From positions 29,928,903 to 29,992,902 of the forward strand of contig NC_092878.1 of assembly GCF_028372415.1 (NCBI RefSeq): DNA of 64,000 nt, in the 5' to 3' direction. Under the pieces are notes generated by a model. That model saw nothing but the letters and a program-made list of their open reading frames with translations. It was not told where the DNA came from and made no database searches. Below, one piece after another: positions 32,971 through 44,427 of the stretch; within the stretch, counting starts at the first letter, position 1, and each line of letters starts with the position of its first letter. This DNA comes from Notamacropus eugenii (lineage: Eukaryota > Chordata > Mammalia > Diprotodontia > Macropodidae). Both the position numbers and the translations under genes were made by a program.

Positions 32971-33700
32971 CCCAATCTGGAAAATTACTGATGCTGCCCA
33001 GTGTGCTAACACCAACTCCCTTGACAAGCATATAGTTCACAAAGTTAAAAAAGGAAAGTTTTATTGAAAGGTGGAAGAAAGAAAAAGTAGAATTCCCAGT
33101 AGAGTTCTTGGAATATGAAGCCCCCTTGAATGAACAAACCAGCTGTCCGAAACACCTCTGGTGTGTGACTCTTAGGCCATGGGCTCCCAACAAGAACCTC
33201 CAGTCATTCCCAAGGGCATTGTAAAATTTTAGACATTGATCTCTAAAATAGCTTTTCTTGTAGTCAGATGTAGGCAACTCCCAGCAAGTGGTATCAGGCA
33301 GCACTCAATGGCAATGCCAAGATTTTTCCTAGAGCAAATTTTTTTTTCTATCCTCAGATGTCTGCAAAGGGGAATGCCTGTAGGGTCTCCCTGCCTGGTA
33401 GGAAGTGCAGCTTTTCTTTGCATCCCTGCTGAATGGTAACAGGACCAAATTATGGACTTCCCTTCCTTGTGGCTACTCACCCTGTTCTCACAAAAGTTTC
33501 CCAGAGAGCAGGACCATGCCACTCTCTTGTCTCCAAGAGAAGTCATGTCATCTAAGAAGAGGTTCAGGTATGATGACTACAGATTTCTATGTATTTTCTC
33601 CTTTAGATACCTGAAGGGAAGTTTCCCATCCAGTGGAACATTCCTTATTTGGTCCAGGAGTTGGCAAAGCAACTTAAATTTCTCCTGAATGCTCTCTTTT
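32969..33700. other. Unique intron sequence, nothing recognised
   Basis: No exon or repeat that I can name; several short open frames on both strands without domains. Confidence 0.4.
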
Positions 33701-33701
33701 A

Positions 33702-33915
33702 AAAGAGGCAGTAGGACATATTGGAAGTAAACTGGACCCAGAATCAGGAAGACCTGGGTTCCCATGCTGCCTCTGACATCTCCTGACTGTGGAACCTTGT
33801 GTGAAACACTTAACTTTTCAGTGCCCCATACACCTCTCAAAGACACAGCATAAGTGGCAGGGACATTTTTCCTTATTGGAAATTCACTCTACCAATGAAA
33901 TAATAGATCTGATTT
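33702..33915 (+). mobile_element. Type C marsupial SINE, diverged
   Basis: aagaggcagtaggacatatt, agaatcaggaagacctgggt, ctctgacatctcctgactgt, then a degraded tail ending tctaccaatgaaataataga. Confidence 0.65.
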
Positions 33916-35900
33916 TTAAAATCTTCTTTTAAATCCCTCATTCTTTGATTCTGTCCCCCCCGCCCCACCCCGAGTTTCTCTTCAGTCAGTTGGACAGCAT
34001 CATTCAAATCATCTGAAATTGTTACTAGCCTTAGGGCTATTGCTACATATGGTAGGAGAGATGGGTAAAGAGGAGAAGTTTCTCCAAACCAGCTATATTA
34101 TTAGAGCTGGAGGTCCAGAGCTGACTGAGTTATCAGTCTCTTGCCAAGCATCTGACCCAGTCTACTATTGTCTTCCCTTTCAACTTATGTGGTTCTTTTG
34201 GATCTTAACCATTTACTTGGTCTCCTGAATATTCACTCAACAGATCCCGAAACAAAGTCCACCTGATTCTCATTTATTTGTTTATCCTCTGACTTGTGTT
34301 CTTCTGGGTGACTTGACCTTGGGTCAAGTCTGACCTGCCTTCTATGTGCTCATCCACATCTCTGACCCATGTTACCCAGGTTGCCTAGTTCCCTAATCTA
34401 AGTTTCTGATCCCTGTTTCCCAGTGCAGAAAGAGAACAATCTGCCTGGAGGTCAGTGAAATGAATATTGCCACTTGGCTTGCTTTTCTCTAGTTAATCAA
34501 CATGGATTGCTTCCTATAGTCAGTAGGTAGGTAATTTTATTGTTGTTGCAGTACTGAGACATGAGGAATAACTTACAAGGAGCATTTGACCATGGAATCC
34601 CAGAATAGCCATGCAAGAGCATTTATTCTCAGGGAGGACATGGGGCTGAGGAGTGAAAAATACATTGTTCAGTTTAGGGCAAGTCATAATTTGATAGATC
34701 CCAATATTTTTGAGCAACTGTTGACTCTTACTGAATCTGAGGTCTTCTCTAACCTCCTGATAATCTGTCTTTCAGCAAATATCAAATGAGGTGAATTGTG
34801 AAAGTTCAAGCACCGAAAAGAGAGACCTTGGCCGCCGTGTACAAACATCTTTGGGCACCATACAAACTGCCAAATTGACACCTCATTGCAGACGGCAAAT
34901 AAAGTTAAATTAAGTGACTGAGGGGACTTTAACAAATTACCTATTCAAAATTGCTTTTGCAAAGCTTACCAAATTCATGGCAGCCCTGAAAGTATCTCCC
35001 TGCAAAAAAATTTTCCCCCTCTTGGTCTTGTGGCTGCTGCAGGAAAATTAGTAAAATCCACAGAATAACATTTGAACTTTTGCAAATGAGTAAACAGCCA
35101 AAATAAACAGCACTTCGGAAAAAACACACATTTTCTCTCTTTTAAGAGCAGGCTGTGCCTCAGCAAAATACCTTAAAAGTGAACTAAAAAGCTTTTAAAA
35201 AAATAAACAATTCTGCTTATGATCATAAATTGGGACCATATGGAGATGTGAAAGCTGCAAGAACAATCCATTTATGCTCTTTTCTCACTGCCTGCATTGT
35301 TTGCATGCCACAGAGAATGCTTATATTAAGTTGAGTTCACTGAAGTCTTCAGTGACCCCCCAATAAGAATGAACTATCTTCCTTCTGGGGCTTCTTAGGC
35401 AACATTGTAGAAAAAAAGAGAATGAAATGAAGAGCAATACTTGTTAATAAGCCACAGCTGAGAAGCAAATTCTCCTTTTCAATTTCCCATCATTTTACCT
35501 CAATTCATATTTCTCCTTTAAAGTGCCATATGGCCCCAGTGAATCTCAGTAGATCAGTGATATATACCAAAGTTGAAAATATGTGGTGGCATCCTTGTGA
35601 ATGGTCAGTCATTGATAGAGCTATGTTGCAATTTGCCCTCTTGTTCGGCTTCCTGGCCTTAAGGGATGGTGAATATACAGACTACCCAGAGTAGATCTGT
35701 AGTCTGTTTTCTCCTAATCAACTTGATTTGTGCCATGGTGTCATGGGTAAGAGAATGTGGATGATCCGATGCCAGCCATCATCACTAAACAATTCAGGCA
35801 CTGTTTGGCCACCAGTGTAGCATGGGCAATGATAGTTTCTTTAAAGGTGAAGGGTTACATTCTCATTGTCTCTTGTGATTATCACTTGTGTTTCTTATTC
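33916..35900. other. Unique intron sequence; 34800-35560 a candidate conserved non-coding block
   Basis: No SINE or LINE recognised over 2 kb, which is unusual in this window. The stretch from about 34800 has compact AT-rich motifs (aattgacacctcattgcaga, agaacaatccatttatgctc, ttgtttgcatgccacagaga). Low repeat load inside a large intron is consistent with, but does not prove, regulatory constraint. Confidence 0.35.
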
Positions 35901-35904
35901 TATA

Positions 35905-36060
35905 GAAGTATGATGGCATAATGGACAGAAAACTGGGTGTAGAGTCTGGAAGACCTACGTTCAAATTCTGACACTCATACTGACTCTGGGCAAATCACTT
36001 ATCCATCTTTGTACCTCGGGTTGCTCTCTATGACTTAGCTACTGAGTTATATAGTTAGGT
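35905..36060 (+). mobile_element. Marsupial SINE, 3' part degraded
   Basis: gatggcataatggacagaaa, gtctggaagacctacgttca, gactctgggcaaatcactta. Confidence 0.7.
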
Positions 36061-36364
36061 TTCCATGCTGAAGATAATTCTTTTGTTATTTTCCCCAATA
36101 GCACTTAATGTCTGTACCACTTATCCAGCACTTACCTAACCAGTTAAAATTAGAAAGAAATTAGATCAGACCCCCAAAGTCAATTGGACTAATCATAGAT
36201 GAGAACTTTAATTGAAATGGAAATGATGACCTCGGTGCCATTACAATATTAGGCCCCTCTTGGCTGCCACAATGCAGGAATTCTTGGAAACACCCAATAC
36301 CAGGGCTCTGCTTATGAGGAGGGATATGGTAATTATTTGTAAAAGGATATGTCTTAGGATCATA

Positions 36365-36440
36365 GCATCATAGATTTGGAGTTATAAAGGCCCTTAGAGA
36401 TTCCCTAATCCAACACTCTGATTTTACAGATTGAATATAG
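36365..36440 (-). mobile_element. L3/MIR-like fragment, antisense
   Basis: catagcatcatagatttgga then cccttagagattccctaatc, the common antisense 3' end of CR1/L3- and MIR-type repeats. Confidence 0.5.
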
Positions 36441-36748
36441 TCCTTAAAAATGAAAATTATTTCTTTGACATATGAATATGTGTTTACTGGAGATCAAGTC
36501 AGAAAGCTTTAAATCGAACTAACAAAATAATAAAAGGATAAGGGTATAGAGAAAAACACAATAAATGAGTTTCCTAATTTTTTCTTCCCATTAGCTTAGT
36601 TTCTACACAGATATATAAGGTATTTGTGCTAATTTTGGAAAGCATTTGCACATATTTGAACTCCATAGACAATCATAAACTTCATGCTAACCAGTCTTTT
36701 CAACCTTTTAAGAAAAGCTACATAATAAAGGAGGACTAATTTATGTTT

Positions 36749-37004
36749 TTTCTCCTCTTCCTTCTCCTCCTTCTCTCTCCCTCCTCTCCATCCTTCCCCC
36801 TCTCTCTTTCTCCTCTCCCCTTTCCTTCCTTCCTTCCCATTTCTCTCTCTCTTTCCTCTCTCTTCTTTCCTTCCCCTTCTTCCTTTCTCTTTCCCTCTCC
36901 TCTCTCTCTCTTTCCCTCCCCTCTCTCTCTCCTCTTTCTCTTTTCCTCCCTCCCCTTCTCTCTCTGTCCCTCTTTCCTTTTTTCTTCTTCCTCCCCCCAC
37001 TCTC
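36749..37004 (+). repeat. Polypyrimidine (CT/CCTT) low-complexity tract
   Basis: About 255 bp almost entirely C and T on the plus strand. The 123-codon minus frame of Arg/Glu/Gly/Lys over it is composition-driven, not a gene. Long polypurine-polypyrimidine mirror-like runs can adopt triplex DNA. Confidence 0.95.
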
Positions 37005-37329
37005 TTCAGTTGGGGTTCTAATGTGTAATGAGAATCCTAAAGAAGGAATGAAGAGACATAAGGGACCAGAAAATCCGAAAAGTGTCTTATCAGCATTTGA
37101 ATCTTTGGGAAGTGGTTGTACTTTTTGAAAGAGTGGGTGGATGTATTCAAATCAGATACTGCCATATAAACTTCAAGGTCAAGTTTGAAGTTTCTTAGAA
37201 TATTATGTCCTAAGGAGGCCCTCTCATGCTTACTTTTTTTCCCCTTTGGCTCTTCCCTGGATCGTAGGTTCTGTTTCCTTACTACTACCTCCTACAATCT
37301 TTATCTTCCTTCAATTGACCATTCAACAC

Positions 37330-37527
37330 CATTTATTTTTTTGAAATAGATGGTTATTGATATTTTTTTATTTTACCTTGCCTAGGCTTCTTCTCCCTCT
37401 CCTACCCAGAGTCATCTCTTCTAACAAAGAAATTTTTTAAAAAGAAAAAGAGGAGGAAGAGGAAAAAAGTTCAGCAAAACTAATTTTGCATTTAGAAAAA
37501 TCTGACATTATAAGCATGTTCCATGCC
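37330..37527 (-). mobile_element. L1 3' end, 5'-truncated, antisense
   Basis: gaaatagatggttattgata, ccttgcctaggcttcttctc, then aaaagaggaggaagaggaaa and agttcagcaaaactaatttt, like other antisense marsupial L1 3' ends. Confidence 0.6.
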
Positions 37528-37528
37528 A

Positions 37529-37742
37529 GAGGTGTCAAACATGAACCTGTGGGCCTCATGCAGCTGGAGTGCAGCCTGAACCAGATTAAAATGTAATTCA
37601 GAAATGTTTAACAAAACAAATAAAAATAGAGTGAAACATAGATAATGTTACTGTATGGTTTTCTAAGTGAATATTCAGCCTGCAGAGATCCTGACATACA
37701 GTTTAGTTCTACTTCTATTTCAATTTGACATTTTGACATTCT
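37529..37742 (-). mobile_element. hAT-type MITE, same family as 7868-8058, opposite orientation
   Basis: Plus-strand start cagaggtgtcaaacatgaac is an almost intact inverted end. Inside, gaaccagattaaaatgtaat is the complement of ttacattttaatctggttc seen at about 8000, and the other end is near caatttgacattttgac. It lacks a clear target duplication. Confidence 0.7.
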
Positions 37743-37784
37743 ATCCTCCCCAGCACAAAAGAATGGGAAGAGATGTCTTTTCTT

Positions 37785-37798
37785 GGGGGGGGGGGGGG
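37785..37798 (+). repeat. Poly-G run (14 G)
   Basis: Uninterrupted G tract just after the hAT element. Confidence 0.9.
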
Positions 37799-37864
37799 TC
37801 AAGATCAATAATTATTTATGAAATTTTCAGCCTGCAGTTTCTCCTATATCTATCTTAGTTTTGA

Positions 37865-38325
37865 GTGTTTGTTTCCATGTTGTGGTCCATTGGATTGTAA
37901 GCTCTTGAGAACAGGGACTGTCTTTTGCCTTTCTTTGTATCCCTAGTGCTTGGGGCAGCTAGGTGGTGCAGTGTCTAGAGGTGGTGCAGGAGTCAGGAGG
38001 GCCTGAGTTCAAATCTCACCTCAGGCACTTGACACTCACTAGCTGTGTGACCTTGGGCAAGTCACTTAACCCCAATTACCTCATCTTGGGTCATCTCCAG
38101 TCATCCTTATGAATATCTGGTCATTGGATCCATATGGCTCTGGAGGAGAAGTGAGACCTGCACAGCCCTCCCTCACTCAAAACAAAGTCAAGTGCAAGTC
38201 ATATCATCATTTCTGTGATGGCATGGTCTTCTTCGGCAATGAAGGACAAACACACACACCAATCCCTAGTGCTTAGCATATTGCCTAGAATATAATAGGA
38301 GCTTAATAAATGCAAAATAACTGAT
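37865..38325 (+). mobile_element. L2 LINE 3' end split by a type B SINE
   Basis: gtaagctcttgagaacaggg then tttgtatccctagtgcttgg (37865-37951), resuming after the SINE at tagcatattgcctagaatat with a final ggagcttaataaatgcaaaa. This is the canonical L2 3' end. Confidence 0.85.
37952..38261 (+). mobile_element. Type B marsupial SINE inserted in L2, with 13-bp target duplication
   Basis: Starts ggggcagctaggtggtgcag; the tail ends gaaggacaaacacacacacc. Flanked by perfect copies of atccctagtgctt at 37939-37951 and 38262-38274. A textbook LINE-mobilised insertion and a relatively young copy. Confidence 0.93.
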
Positions 38326-38327
38326 TG

Positions 38328-38635
38328 ATGACTCCTCTGTGCCAGGCATTGTGACTCATGCCATGGGTGTAAAGACAGTAAAACAGTCCCTACATTTAAG
38401 GAGTTTACACTCTAATAGAGGATACTGCATGTATATAGACAGGCATCTGCAAAACCCATAGAAAACACATACAAGGAAAGGAAGGCATGAGCAGGTGGGG
38501 TGGAAGGGGATGGAGTTGGGCACTAGGAAAGTCCTCTTGCAGAAGGTGGTGCCTGAACTGAGTCTTAAAAGCAACCAGGGATTTGAAGCAGGGGTTATGA
38601 GGACGGATGTCATCCATTGATTCACTTCTTAAAGA
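38328..38635 (-). mobile_element. L2-like LINE 3' region, antisense
   Basis: ctctgtgccaggcattgtga, acagtccctacatttaagga, gtttacactctaatagagga, cctcttgcagaaggtggtgc then aaagcaaccagggatttgaa. Confidence 0.65.
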
Positions 38636-38639
38636 GGGC

Positions 38640-38905
38640 TCTTATAACCTCACTCAAAGTGTGAACCTGAAAAGGCCTCAGCCTAAAAGGGCCAGGGTCC
38701 CCAGGGTCTCCCATTGCATTCTGGGCCATCTCCAGTCATCTTGATGAATATCTGGTCACTGGACCCAGATGGCTCAGGAGAAGAAAGTGAGGTTGGTGAC
38801 CTTGCACATTTCTCCCTCACTCAAATCCAGGTCAACTGCAAGTCATGTCATCAATCCCTGATGTCATGGTCTCCTTCAAAAAAGGACAAACACAACAACA
38901 ATGAG
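38640..38905 (+). mobile_element. Type B marsupial SINE 3' part
   Basis: ctcccattgcattctgggcc, tctccagtcatcttgatgaa, tctggtcactggacccagat and agtcatgtcatcaatccctg, ending ggacaaacacaacaaca. Confidence 0.8.
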
Positions 38906-39049
38906 GAGGGAATGTATCCCAGCCAGCGCTTAGGCATGGATACAGACAAGAAAGGATATTGAAAGTAAGGAGCAACAAGAGACAGCCAGACTGATAGAAT
39001 GCAAAGTATGTAGAGAGGGAGTAATATATAGCAATGGGTCATGTTCAGC

Positions 39050-39300
39050 ACAATTCAGGTGTCACCTCCTATACTTGGCCCTTGGAAAATCATCCCAGGT
39101 GTCTATGTTCTCTCCCTCTTGAGATGACCTTCTCTATAGTTTGTATTGACTTATCTCTGTGCTTGTGATACTCTGCCCCTTCACATACACACATACACAC
39201 AAGTAAAATATAATTAAATATAATTAAAATATAATGTCTTTGAATTTACATTTTAGGCACAGTGCTTTGCATTCAATATATGCTTGTTGATCAGCTGATG
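39050..39300 (+). mobile_element. L2 LINE 3' end, diverged
   Basis: aggtgtcacctcctatactt, ttgtattgacttatctctgt and ggcacagtgctttgcattca then atatatgcttgttgatc, with a CA tract at 39183-39202. Confidence 0.6.
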
Positions 39301-40435
39301 GAAAGAAGATAAGGATTTTCATGAGGAGGCAGAATCCAAATCCTAGGGAAAGGAGCCCTGTTAAGAGAGCAAAGAAGGCAAGCATGAGAGGGCTTTGTAA
39401 AGATACAGTGTTGCTACATCCTTAATAAATGTTTATTGAATTGAATGGAATTGCTGTCACCCATCTCATATCTCCTTTGATTATTTATTGCTTTTTGGGT
39501 TTTTGAAAGATGAAAGTTGCCTCGGATTCCTTGAGCATAAGACTTCTCCTTTCTCTTAATTCAGATCCTTTTTTTCTGTCCCTTGGGTATCTCAGGCTGG
39601 CACCCTCTGCCCACTAGCAAGGATATTTGGGAAGTGCCATGGGTGGGTGCGGGCTCAAGGAGCTGGCTTTAATAACCCATATGATTTCTTGAGCTTTTTA
39701 GACCATAATAGAAATGGTATACCCAGGATGGTTGGAAGAATGAAGGAAGGGGCTGTATTTTTAGTGCCTGCTGTTTGTGGGTAACATAACTGAAAACTGT
39801 TGGATCTTTTCCCCTTTAGCTGAATGGCTGGTATTCAGGAGCTTGCACCCACTCTTGCCAGGCTGCCCTCATGGAACTCCCTTTTTATGATGTGGGTGAC
39901 TGGTTACTTGGCACCTGCCTGTCCCACTACAATTCTTCATTATTGTCCAGCACTGATGTCCAGTCATCCAGCCCAACTGGCAGCCTTGGCGTCATTGGGT
40001 TATAGCAGAGAGGGTTTATTGATGAGACTTGACTGGCGGGCTGGCTGTGAGCTTGTCAGGGCGTTACCACATTGTGAGTGAAAGTCTGTAGGCTAGGGGC
40101 TGGGTCTGGATGCTGCAAACCTGCTGGCATGGAGCTGGCATTCAGACATTAATGAACGACAGTAGCAAGAATAATGGCCAGGGTCCCATCCTAGAAGGAT
40201 TCTGCCAATGCCTCCCGAGAATGAGGACTTGGCTTCAGTCGCTCTGAATCTTCATGGTGAGTTGTTGTAAGGAGAATTGTTTTAGGAGACTAAGCCCCCT
40301 GGATCTCTTGAGCCCACTCTCATTTTGGGAGATCTCATTTTACCAATGGACACTCTGGGGCTCTAACCATTCTTTGGAAGTGGAAAACAAAGTAAGAAGA
40401 TGCTTGTAGGGCCCTATTATGCTTGTGCTGGGCAT
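39301..40435. other. Unique intron sequence, nothing recognised
   Basis: A small L2 or SINE 3' end lies at 39410-39450 (taataaatgtttattgaatt). An 85-codon plus-strand frame (39824-40081) has no domain or splice support. Confidence 0.4.
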
Positions 40436-40765
40436 CACTACCTGATCACAGGCAAATTATCTAACCTCTGTGGGCCTTAGTTTTCTCATCTGTAAATCGG
40501 GGATACTAGCCCTACATACTTCTTTGGAATGGTGCAGGTTTTCTTGCTAGTGTGCTCATGTTGTTCCTTTTGCCTTGACTCTCTACCAACCCCACTCCTT
40601 CTGCCCCAAACTCTCTTGATCCATTTCTATCCATACTTCAAACCGCAGTTCAGATGTCATCTACTCCATGAAGCCTTCCCTGATGTCCAGTCAGAAGTCA
40701 TCACTCTCACTTCTGAACTCCCAAAGTACTCTATCTTTAGTTGCACTCTTGTATTCTAATAATGA
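40436..40765 (+). mobile_element. MIR-like piece followed by L2 3' region
   Basis: MIR-like: ggcaaattatctaacctctg, tagttttctcatctgtaaat. L2: atacttcaaaccgcagttca, gatgtcatctactccatgaa, gccttccctgatgtccagtc, the L2 segment coding near its 3' end. Confidence 0.7.
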
Positions 40766-41050
40766 TATTTATTAAACAATAACTTGCTAAGCACCTACTA
40801 TGTGCACAGGGCTGTGTTAGGCACTGAGTTATATAGACAAATAATGTCCATAACTGATACCACACAGACTTTTAATAAGTGCTTGTTGAATGAATAAAAT
40901 GACTAGCATGGTTTTACAAAGTACACTATGAACATTAGTTAGTAAGTCAGTCACATTTCTTAAGCACCTTCTATCTGCCAGGCACTGTGCTAAGCACTGG
41001 GAGTATAAAAAGAGGCAAAAGATAGTGCCTCCCTCATGGATTGGCAGCTA
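40766..41050 (-). mobile_element. L2/MIR-type 3' ends, antisense
   Basis: taagcacctactatgtgcac at 40789, and again cacctt/ctgccaggcactgtgctaag at 40966-40995 with tagtgcctccctcatggatt. A short sense-type end at 40873 (aataagtgcttgttgaatga). Confidence 0.6.
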
Positions 41051-41287
41051 GTTGTCATAATCTGATAGAGCACTGGAGTCAGGAAGACTCATCTTCTTGA
41101 GTTCAAATCTGAACTCAGATATTTACAAGCTGTGTGGCCCTGGGCAAATCACTTAACCTCTGTTTGCTTCAGTTTCTTCATCTGTAAAATGAGCTGGTAA
41201 AGGGAAAGGCAAACCACTCCAGTATCTTTGCCAACAAAACCCCACATGGGGTCATGAAGAGTTGGATAGGACTGAACAAAAACAAAC
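41050..41287 (+). mobile_element. Type A marsupial SINE
   Basis: gagcactggagtcaggaaga, gctgtgtggccctgggcaaa, gagctggtaaagggaaaggc, atctttgccaacaaaacccc, ggtcatgaagagttggatag then ggactgaacaaaaaca. Nearly full length, inserted in antisense L2-like sequence (ttggcagctag ... ctcattgtctaatgggatca). Confidence 0.85.
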
Positions 41288-41309
41288 CCTGTAGGAGCTC
41301 ATTGTCTAA

Positions 41310-41485
41310 TGGGATCATCTCATGATTTCATTTGATCTTTACAACAGCCCTATGAGGAAGGTTCTAGTAATATCCCCATTTTACAGATGAGGAAGAGGAG
41401 GGTCAGAGATGTTTTCACTCACCTGGGGTCATACAAGATAAGACTCAAACCCAAGTTGCTCTTAATACCAAGTTGAAGGCATTGT
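41310..41485 (-). mobile_element. Marsupial SINE, antisense
   Basis: tttcatttgatctttacaac, atccccattttacagatgag then gtcatacaagataagactca; 3' part lost. Confidence 0.65.
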
Positions 41486-41598
41486 CCTCCATCGTGATTC
41501 TCTAGATATCCTGTGCTATGGTTACTTGTGTATTTCCTTATCTTTACTAGTGAGAAAGCTTCATGAAGGCAGGACATTTTTCTTTTGCACTACTTTGG

Positions 41599-41840
41599 GA
41601 GGAAACTAGATGACTCAGTGGATAATAGAGCATTGGGTCTGGAATCAGAAGATCTGAATTCAAATCTGGCCTCAGACACTTTCTAGCTGTTTGATCCTGG
41701 GCAAGTCACTTAATCTCTGTTTGTCATAATCCACTGGTGAAAAAAATGGCAAACCGCTCCAGTATTTTTGCCAAGAAAACCCCATGGACAGTATGGTTCA
41801 CATGAAGAGCTTGACAGGACTGAATGAACAGCAATGACAA
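41599..41840 (+). mobile_element. Type A marsupial SINE with target duplication
   Basis: aggaaactagatgactcagt, gaattcaaatctggcctcag, tgatcctgggcaagtcactt, aaaatggcaaaccgctccag. Flanks actactttgg (41589-41598) and actaccttgg (41841-41850) are 9/10 identical. Confidence 0.9.
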
Positions 41841-42214
41841 ACTACCTTGGACAGATTAAGAAATTGATAATGTATGTGTTGTTTTTTAATGAAGTAAGTC
41901 AAAATCAAAAATGTGGAAACATTTTGCAAAAACTGAAAACACTGTATAACTAGAAGAATTGCAAAATAAAGAGAGAGTAGAGCTCAGCATTACTACCTTT
42001 TTTCACTTCCTCCTTTATAGGCTGGTAGGGGGCTATAGTGTCCTTATAGAGATTACTTGGGCTTTCATAAAACACAGTCCTCAGGGCTTCACATATCCCT
42101 AGAAATGAATGGACTTGTGAATAGTGTCCTTTCTATACTGTATGTTCCTGTTAGAAGCTCTAAATTAGAAAGGGGAAGGTGGTCACATTAACAGAAGTTG
42201 TAACTTCCCACCTA

Positions 42215-42475
42215 ACAGAGATCCAGTAACAAAAATAGTTAGTATTTATCAAGCATCTTAAAATTTCCTAGCATTTTGCAAATATTATCTTACGTTTCCT
42301 TACAGCAACTCTGAGAGGCCGGTGTTATTACTGTTATTGCTACCATTATACAGATGAGAAACTGTGACTTGCCCAGGGTCATATATCTAGTAAATGTCTA
42401 TCTAAGGCTGGATTTGAACTCAGATCTTCCTGACTCCAGGTCCAGCATTTTATCCACTGAGCATCACAGGATGGG
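42215..42475 (-). mobile_element. Marsupial SINE with 3' extension, antisense
   Basis: gtatttatcaagcatcttaa, agcattttgcaaatattatc, acttgcccagggtcatatat, gctggatttgaactcagatc, then a catgctttatccactgagcatc-like end. Confidence 0.82.
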
Positions 42476-42807
42476 TCCATGTAGTATAGAGGCAAATGGC
42501 TTAGCCCTCTCAATGATCCAGGTGGTTAATACTCATGACCCAATCTCTTATTGTATTGAAAGTTGTACAAAAATTTGACCACCAACTAATGACTTTTTTT
42601 TTTTTTAGCCATAGCAATTTATGAAACTGTTTGCCAACGGTTGGAGAGATGATCATTATCAGTGGGGGGTGTATTTACACTAAATAAAATCTTGATTCCT
42701 TAAAATATTGATATAGGATAATGATTGATACTATTCTGCTTACCTCATAGAGTTATTTTAAGGATGTGAAGAAAACAATGAAAAAATATTTATTGCTATA
42801 CAATGGG

Positions 42808-43117
42808 TTTGCCCTTCGTTCCCGAAGAAGACCATGCCATCAGAGAAATAATGACATGACTTGCACTTGACTTTGTTTTGAGTGAGGGAGGGCTGTGCAG
42901 GTCACCAGCCTCACTTCTCCTCCAGAGCCATCTGAATCCAGTAACTAGATATTCATCAGGATGACTGGAGATGACCCAGAATGAGGCAGTTGGGGTTAAG
43001 TGACTTGCCCAAGGTCACACAGCTAGTGAGTGTCAAGTGTCTGAGGTGAGATTTGAACTCAGATCCTCCTGACTCCTGCACTGGTGCTCTATCCACTGCA
43101 TCACCTACCTGCCCCTA
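42808..43117 (-). mobile_element. Type B marsupial SINE, antisense, full length
   Basis: Tail complement gaagaagaccatgccatcag, then gacttgcacttgactttgtt, catcaggatgactggagatg, gggttaagtgacttgcccaa, gcatcacctacctgcccct. Inverse of the copies at 32320 and 37952. Confidence 0.9.
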
Positions 43118-43240
43118 CAGATAGTAAGTAACTTGCCCAAAGAAACAAAAGTACTAGGTAGCTTAAGAGACATTTAAACTCAGGTCTTCTGATTCCAAAT
43201 GCCCTACTCTTTTCACTACATCATTCTGCCTGCTTTTACT
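43118..43240 (-). mobile_element. MIR-like fragment, antisense
   Basis: gtaagtaacttgcccaaaga, tttaaactcaggtcttctga then ttcactacatcattctgcct. Confidence 0.6.
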
Positions 43241-43364
43241 TCCTTCAAATCCAGTTCTGACATTATCCTTTCCATGAAGTCTCAAGTGATTTTTCCCTTC
43301 TTGAATCTCTGTCTGGATCTCTCCTAGGAATGAATCCCAACACTAATTTGGATCAAAGGGGGGA

Positions 43365-43617
43365 GGGGGGAGGGAGCATTTCTTAGGTGCCTACTATGTT
43401 TCAGAAATTATAAGGGCTTTACAAATGTTATCTCATTTGATCCTCACAACAACAGTGCGAAGTAGGTGCTATTATTATTCCCATTTTAAAACTCAGAAAA
43501 TGGAGGAAGATAGAGGTCAAATGACTTGTCTAGGGATACACAATTAATATCTGAGGCCAAATTTGAACTCAGGTCTTCCTGACTCCAGACCCAATGCTCC
43601 ATCTACCTAGCTGCCTG
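43365..43617 (-). mobile_element. Marsupial SINE with 3' extension, antisense
   Basis: gtgcctactatgtttcagaa, atctcatttgatcctcacaa, gtgctattattattcccatt, tttgaactcaggtcttcctg, ctacctagctgcctg. Preceded by a short purine run, ggggggagggggg. Confidence 0.85.
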
Positions 43618-43619
43618 AT

Positions 43620-43795
43620 TATTACATCTGAAAGGGGCTTAATAACAATTCCAATCCTATTTTACAGAAGAGAAAACTGAGGTAAATGAAGTGATTTCCC
43701 TGTGGTCACACAGGTAATGAGTAGCCCAGCTAGATTTTGAATTCATGTCTTTGACAGAAAAACTAGCGCTCTTTCTATTAAACTAATCGACTGTG
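43620..43795 (-). mobile_element. MIR-like SINE, antisense
   Basis: ttacagaagagaaaactgag, tccctgtggtcacacaggta, then gaattcatgtctttgacag. Confidence 0.6.
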
Positions 43796-44425
43796 GAAAC
43801 GAAGACCCATGAGGAAAGACTAAATTAAATAATATTGTTTATCCTGAGGAAGAAAATAACAAACGATGATTTATGGTTTTTATGAAGGTAGGCCAAAGAG
43901 AAATGGGATTTAGTTGGAGCACCAAGGATTTTATCTACCTAGAGAACAATGATCCAAAAGGTGGGTGAAGGAGGCTCTTGGGATCTTTTTCTCTTGATGT
44001 GTTTCAGGTTAGATCAACTTTCATTTGCCTTTGGTATTTTAAGTGTGTGCTCATTGGGAAGCAAGGGAAGAGGTGGTATGGCTTCTTAGAGGCCTTTTCT
44101 ATTTACAATGTGAGGTTTGTAAGGATGAACCTGAGTCATCAAGACCAAGATTAAATTGTATTGTCTTCTCTTGCTTAAGAAGGCAGAGAAAAGATCCCTT
44201 TGCCTCTCAATCAATGATTTTATTAATACAACACAAAATCTCTAAGTTTGTGGAAGATGTGGTATAGAATCAGTTGGGGCTGGTCCAGAAAAAGTTTTCT
44301 GAGAGAATAGGACTTGTTTTGGTTTTCAAAAGGCATCAGGAGAGGAGTGTGCTGCTAAAAGTTTAATTAATAATTGGCTCTCCAGAAAAAAAACCATACA
44401 AACAATACACTAAATTTAATCTGTA
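43796..44425. other. Intron sequence, nothing recognised
   Basis: About 0.6 kb; short open frames only. Confidence 0.4.
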
Positions 44426-44427
44426 TT

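Noticed and set aside
32741-33304. Open frames of 93-174 codons made of Ser-Leu, Arg-Glu, His-Thr or Cys-Val repeats
   Set aside because: They are translations of the CT/CA microsatellite in different frames and strands; no gene.
32969-33700. Possible old LTR-type repeat, suggested by a tttattgaaagg motif
   Set aside because: No paired ends, no second copy and no internal region seen; a single short motif is not enough.
36629-37021. 123-codon Arg/Glu/Gly/Lys-rich minus frame and its Ser/Pro/Leu plus partner
   Set aside because: Entirely caused by the polypyrimidine tract at 36749-37004.
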